From: Gloeophyllum trabeum ATCC 11539
Lineage: Eukaryota; Basidiomycota; Agaricomycetes; Gloeophyllales; Gloeophyllaceae
Length of the DNA stretch: 64,000 bases
NCBI RefSeq assembly: GCF_000344685.1
Contig: NW_006920411.1
Span: 1,098,003 to 1,162,002, forward strand
Reading direction: 5' to 3'
The notes under the pieces were generated by a model that saw only the letters and a program-made list of their open reading frames with translations, was not told where the DNA came from and searched no databases. Below, one piece after another: positions 60,160-64,000 of this stretch (position 1 is the first letter of the stretch; every line of letters begins with the position of its first letter). Both the position numbers and the translations under genes were made by a program.

Positions 60160-61010
60160 TCAACGCGAAACTGCGGTCCTTGCACTTGTCGGCAACGCCA
60201 TCCCACTACTCCTTATCATCCTTTTCTTTCTCCCCCTCTTATCTTCCTCGTCCAAGCTATCGATCCATTCTTCAAGATGGGCTTTCTCTAACGCCTTGTC
60301 TTCTTCTGTTTTATCGGCAAAGAGCCTCTCGCCGCCGCCTCTGCATACAATGTCGTAGTCCGACTCGCCCCAGGTGCGCTTCATGATCTCGCCTCAGGCT
60401 GCGGCGCCCTTCAGAAGGGTCTCGAGGCTGGGGAAGTGGGTCGTATCGAGCTGGCCCGCTGCTTTCAGCTCCCGGAGGACGTCACGAGGCAAGCCCCATA
60501 GACCATGTCAGTCAGGGTCTTCTGCAGTGCGTCGGGGAGTCCTATACTTGCAAGTCAGTGTTTGTGCTCTCGTTGTACCACTTCAGCATTGCTCACCTTT
60601 CCATGCCGGAACAAAGTCCTGGATAATGGTGAGAGCTTCCAGCGCGTAGTAGGCTTCCTCATATTGCTTCTTGACGATCTGCGTGTGGATGGTACTCAGC
60701 TTGGCGTGTACCAGTTCCATGACTCCATAATTGTAAATTTGTAATACCCTGCTCACAGCGGGGTAAGTTAAGACGCAGGAGGCAAATAAAAGCATCCTAC
60801 GAGACGCACGGTTGTAGATGTACCTGTCAAACTTATCCGGATTGCGATTGTCAGATTCTTCCAGAAGATCGTCTACTATATCCTTAGCCTTCTGTGACGC
60901 GAATGTTCTTGCATTTATGTACGTATAACCCTCTGGTACAAGGCGCTGACTCGAACCTCAGGTCTACCGTACGCATCAGTGTGAGCAGAGCCCGTTATAA
61001 TTGTATTCAG
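60160..61010 (-). pseudogene. Unrecognised gene, decayed
   Basis: Protein-like exons occur on the minus strand but do not join. Upstream piece: KAKDIVDDLLEESDNRNPDK, then, after an intron, VLQIYNYGVMELVHAKLSTI and QYEEAYYALEALTIIQDFVP followed by AWK. After the next intron the frame reads PDALQKTLTDMVYG, but the following LPRDVLRELKAAGQLDTTHF is shifted by an apparent insertion in a run of four G/C (60494-60497). FPSLETLLKGAAA then meets TGA (60396-60394) before GEIMKRTWGESDYDIV and an acidic helix (TEEDKALEKAHLEEWIDSLD). I do not recognise the family. An unusual splice pattern is the alternative. Confidence 0.45.
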
Positions 61011-61141
61011 TGCTTACTGCAGGCATCGTCAATGAATCGGTAAGGTCACTTGAAGCCTCAAGATAGACTGTGCCGAAGATCGGACGCGCCCGCCGCCACT
61101 ACTGGCTAGCGGAGTCACGGCCTGAATCCAAATCGCGTTTG

Positions 61142-61166
61142 ACGCGTCCGTCACGTGATCACGCGT
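61142..61166. promoter_or_regulatory. ACGCGT - CACGTG - ACGCGT cluster
   Basis: Two ACGCGT boxes (61142-61147 and 61161-61166) flank a CACGTG E-box (61152-61157). The cluster lies downstream of RCC1's stop and upstream of the decayed minus-strand gene, so it may be that gene's old promoter. Confidence 0.4.
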
Positions 61167-61304
61167 TTGTCAATTTCTCCTTGATTTCTCCGTTATTTTC
61201 TTTACAAATCGCTATGTACACAAGAGACAGTAACTACCTGTGACTACGTGAAATAAATATACAACAGCAGGCAAAATCGCAAAGTCCTTATAGTATCAGA
61301 GGCT

Positions 61305-63153
61305 CTAACTCTTCTTCCTGAAAAGCGCAATGGTATGTTGTCCCCCGCATGAAACAGAGTGCGCGGACCAGGATCCTCCTTGCTTCCTCACGATGACCGT
61401 GGGTGTCAACGCTTCTTCATCATCTCCAATGCCGAGTTCACCCTGTGTCTGCGCACCCCAAGCATAGAGTGCGCCTCCTTCCGTTACAGCCAAATTGTTA
61501 TGGGTGCCGGCGGATACCTGGACCACCGGATCACTGGGGTCTGGGAACGTCACAAGAGCGGGGGTTGGGAGGAAGTTCTCGTGTTCCCGGTCTTTGAAGG
61601 CAGGATCATCCTTCGCGAGGCCAAGCTGCCCATCGTTCGATCGTCCACATGCGTAAACCTTGCCGCTGGCGGTCAAGAAAAGCGTGTGGTGATCCCCACC
61701 AGCAATCTGTACCACCTCGTCGCCGTCCAGTTCTTCTTTACTCAAGCCAACGACTTGCTTCGGGGAGTGTACTTCACCATCGACGGAGGCGTTTGAGTAA
61801 CCTGTGCCGGTCTGGCCCATGGTATTCAAACCCCAACCCCAAACAACGCCTCGTTCATCCACAGCAAATGAGGCATTGTTGCCGGCACCTACGACTTTGG
61901 CTCTGCGAGTGCGAGTACCAAGTACGATCTTCTCCGGAGCGGTTCCGTGGATTTTCCGGCGCTGGATGACTTTCCGGCCTAACTGGCCTTCCTCGCCGGC
62001 TCCGAGTGTGTACACGTTTCCGTGAGTAGTGAGAACCAGGAGATGGTTGTTTCCTGATGCAACGGATACGAATTTCTCGACGTTGCCAGAATGGTGCTTC
62101 AACTCTAGGATAGGTGCAGGCAGGAACTGTCGCTGGGATTCGCTCGAAAAGCCCAGTGAACCTTGATTGTCCTGTGGCTAGCGTTAGATAGAACGCTCTA
62201 AATACGAAACAAGAATGCACTGACCCGGAACGATCCCCACACTCTGAGTTCACCTTCAGTGCTGACGGCGGCGCATACATTGTCGCCAGCCGCAATCTTG
62301 ACAGCGCGGAAATTTTCATCTATCAAAGTTTGAAGAGGATATGGCGTTGCAGTAAGCTGATCCACATCTAACTTCTCATCCGGGTTCTCGGGATTTGGGA
62401 CGTCAGTCGTGACACGTCCCAGAGCACCTTCATCATTCACGCCGCACGACCACACCTGCAATACACTCAGCGACGTGCACGAATGATGACGGGTAATCTA
62501 CTCACAGTTCCCTTCTCATCAATAAAAATAGTATGCATACCGCCGGCTGCAATCGCTTCCAACCCGGCACCCTCTTCATCGCCAAAGGTACCCTTCTTAA
62601 TCTGCTCTTCGATCCATAAGTTTCGCTTGGGCTTGGGGTACTCTCCCAGGAGATCGGGGCCCATCCCTAGTTGACCGAAATTTCCGGCACCCCAACCCCA
62701 CAATTGGTACGGCGGCCGCATATGCGCGGGAGGAATGGGAAGAGGATTGAAGTACGGAGCCTGCATCTTTGCAGGCTTGGGTTTCGCTTGCTTGGGCTCC
62801 TTAGCCACCTTGGGTGCAGCCTCTTTTTCCGCCTTTGCAGTAGGCGTCTTCGCCCGCGACTTCTTGGCCGGGACTACGGTCGTGTCAACGGCGGTGGTCC
62901 TCTTCACCGATCTCCCCCGCGTGGTATTGTTCTCGACAGTGGTGACGGTTTCCTTCTCTTTTGTAACCACAGTACGAGTGCGTTTCGTGGCGGGCGGGGG
63001 TGACGGGGATGTGTCGGGAGAGGCAGCCCTCTTCGCTGGCGCCCGACTGCGACTGCGAGGAGCTGGTTTATCCGTATCTTTCGCAGAAGCTTTAGAGGCA
63101 GGCTTAGCTGCTGATTTAGCGGATGGTGCCCTTGCTGAACGACGGGGTGGCAT
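61305..63153 (-). CDS. RCC1: Regulator of chromosome condensation (Ran guanine nucleotide exchange factor)
   Basis: RCC1/Srm1/Pim1 sits on chromatin and loads GTP on Ran, setting the nuclear transport gradient. ATG 63153 opens a basic Ala/Lys/Pro-rich tail (MPPRRSARAPSAKSAAKPAS, about 130 residues, with nuclear-signal-like KRAASPDTSPSPPPATKRTR). The seven-bladed propeller follows, with repeats YQLWGWGAGNFGQLGMGP, VWSCGVNDEGALGR, ELRVWGSFR|DNQGSLGF, VYTLGAGEEGQLGR, VVWGWGLNTMGQTG, VYACGRSNDGQLGL and LYAWGAQTQGELGI. The final strand closes with SVSCGGQHTIALF. Four exons; stop at 61305. Three ACGCGT boxes lie upstream. Confidence 0.94.
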
Positions 63154-63391
63154 GACGTGCCTCTATCGGAATGAGGGAGTTGAACGCTGGATTCTGCCTT
63201 AGGTCAGATAGACGGTAGATCCACATATGCTAGTTACCTGAGGGGACCAAGTATCGCGGTCTTGTACTACGGAGAACCACTGAACCAGTGGATGGTGGTG
63301 GAACAAGAACAAGAACAAGACCTCGCCACAACAGGCTTGACTAAACTCGGCGCGTCCTTTTGCCTCGTGGGAAAGGTATTGCACGTGACGA

Positions 63392-63518
63392 ACGCGTCTT
63401 TGGTACAGGTCACGGGAGTCACCCATCCTTCTCGCCGTCACTATCACTGTCAGTGTCAGAGAACGTCCGGTCGACTGGGAGGTTCGCCCGCCGAACGCGT
63501 TCGCGAACGCGTTCGGCG
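63392..63518. promoter_or_regulatory. MCB boxes and a 30-bp perfect palindrome upstream of RCC1
   Basis: ACGCGT occurs at 63392-63397, 63495-63500 and 63507-63512. The last two lie within a perfect 30-bp palindrome at 63489-63518 whose centre is TCGCGA. The block is about 240-365 bp upstream of the RCC1 start. MBF-type cell-cycle control is inferred from yeast knowledge. Confidence 0.5.
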
Positions 63519-63550
63519 AACTTATGGCTGCACGTGCAGAATTCACATGG

Positions 63551-63632
63551 GATGACGTAGCAGATCTGCGCATGGTGAGCTCTACCATTCGGATGACGTA
63601 GCAGATCTGTGGCTGGTAAGCTCTGCCATCAA
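63551..63632. repeat. 41-bp tandem duplication
   Basis: Two adjacent 41-bp units, 63551-63591 and 63592-63632, both start GATGACGTAGCAGATCTG and then diverge slightly. Each contains TGACGTA, a bZIP-like half site. Confidence 0.6.
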
Positions 63633-64000
63633 TCTGCCATGGTTAGGTTTCCCCGCGGGACAGAAACCTAACCCCTCCCGCTCGCTATGGACGACAGCGC
63701 CGCCAGGTTCAAGCGTGCTCATAATTAGCTTGCAATCAGCACTGTGGCGTGCATCATCTACGCAAGGGCCTTCTGGATTCGGGCCCATGCAACGGTTTTT
63801 TTTATTGTCTATTTCGCTCTTGTGGCCCATGCTATCTGTGTTCGCGTGGTCTACCGGCTTGCCAGGCTGTGAGTTGAGTATCCATGTACTATCTACAATC
63901 ACAATTAGTTGCATTGGCCCCTTGCCAAATTGAAAATAAAGAGGGCGAGTTTGCACGACATACATCCAGAAATCTACATCATGCGTCTATCACAGCTTTC
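63633..64000. other. Right end of window, no gene recognised
   Basis: Open frames occur on both strands (63582-63965 minus is the longest) but show no domain or codon pattern that I can support as a gene. Confidence 0.4.

Noticed and set aside
60940..60965. Minus-strand GGTTCGAGTC, a possible B box
   Set aside because: The stem pairs only four bases with a wrong loop length, and the sequence lies within the decayed gene.
58349..63153. A secondary-metabolite cluster around the 2OG oxygenase
   Set aside because: Neighbours are a BTB protein, a decayed unknown gene and RCC1; no backbone enzyme is present.

Overview
The window looks like a gene-dense contig from an Agaricomycete (mushroom-forming basidiomycete), perhaps Polyporales. 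Almost every gene is cut by short introns (about 45-65 nt, GT..AG). Several families are typical of or restricted to Agaricomycotina: DUF6534 membrane proteins, DUF6698, Plavaka transposons and expanded F-box/LRR families. The order is an inference; the fungal, basidiomycete assignment is strong.

Layout. 1-23 kb: the 3' part of an M28 (Vps70/Tre1, glutamate-carboxypeptidase-like) gene, a DUF6534 membrane protein, a proline-rich coiled-coil protein with a C-terminal zinc-finger-like motif, a secreted single-pass membrane protein, then housekeeping genes: GTP cyclohydrolase II (RIB1), the retromer sorting nexin VPS17, a secreted M24 aminopeptidase, LEU2, NOB1, ARPC3, a YVC1-type TRP channel and the GINS subunit PSF2. 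23.7-30.1 kb: a second M28 gene, inverted relative to the first, and the glycogen branching enzyme. 30-41 kb: F-box/LRR pseudogenes or fragments among a membrane-anchored spermidine-synthase-like protein, nicotinate phosphoribosyltransferase (NPT1) and an unknown two-exon gene. 41-52 kb: a repeat-rich accessory region with a 339-bp MITE (78-bp terminal inverted repeats, TA target duplication), an apparently intact Plavaka transposase next to a DUF6698 gene, and a decayed mitochondrial Hsp70 pseudogene containing an ACCCGT/ACGGGT-rich block. 52-64 kb: mostly gene-poor DNA, then a BTB protein, a 2-oxoglutarate/Fe(II) oxygenase, a decayed unknown gene and RCC1 near the right end.

How the genes relate. 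There is no operon or metabolic cluster. Housekeeping genes sit in divergent pairs with compact shared promoters (LEU2/NOB1 188 bp, ARPC3/YVC1 184 bp) and convergent pairs (VPS17/M24, NOB1/ARPC3, YVC1/PSF2). A repeated regulatory theme is visible: MCB-type ACGCGT boxes, the target of the G1/S factor MBF in yeasts, lie upstream of PSF2 (two), RCC1 (three, two of them in a perfect 30-bp palindrome) and NPT1 (three, two of them flanking a CRE-like TGACGTCA in a perfect 18-bp palindrome).

The best candidates for something under-described are the Plavaka transposase/DUF6698 pair, the inverted M28 paralogs with a histidine-rich insert in only one copy, and the palindromic MCB/CRE promoter elements. 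I saw no CRISPR array, rRNA or convincing intact tRNA. Exon boundaries were inferred by eye from splice consensus and reading-frame continuity, so gene ends are firmer than internal junctions.
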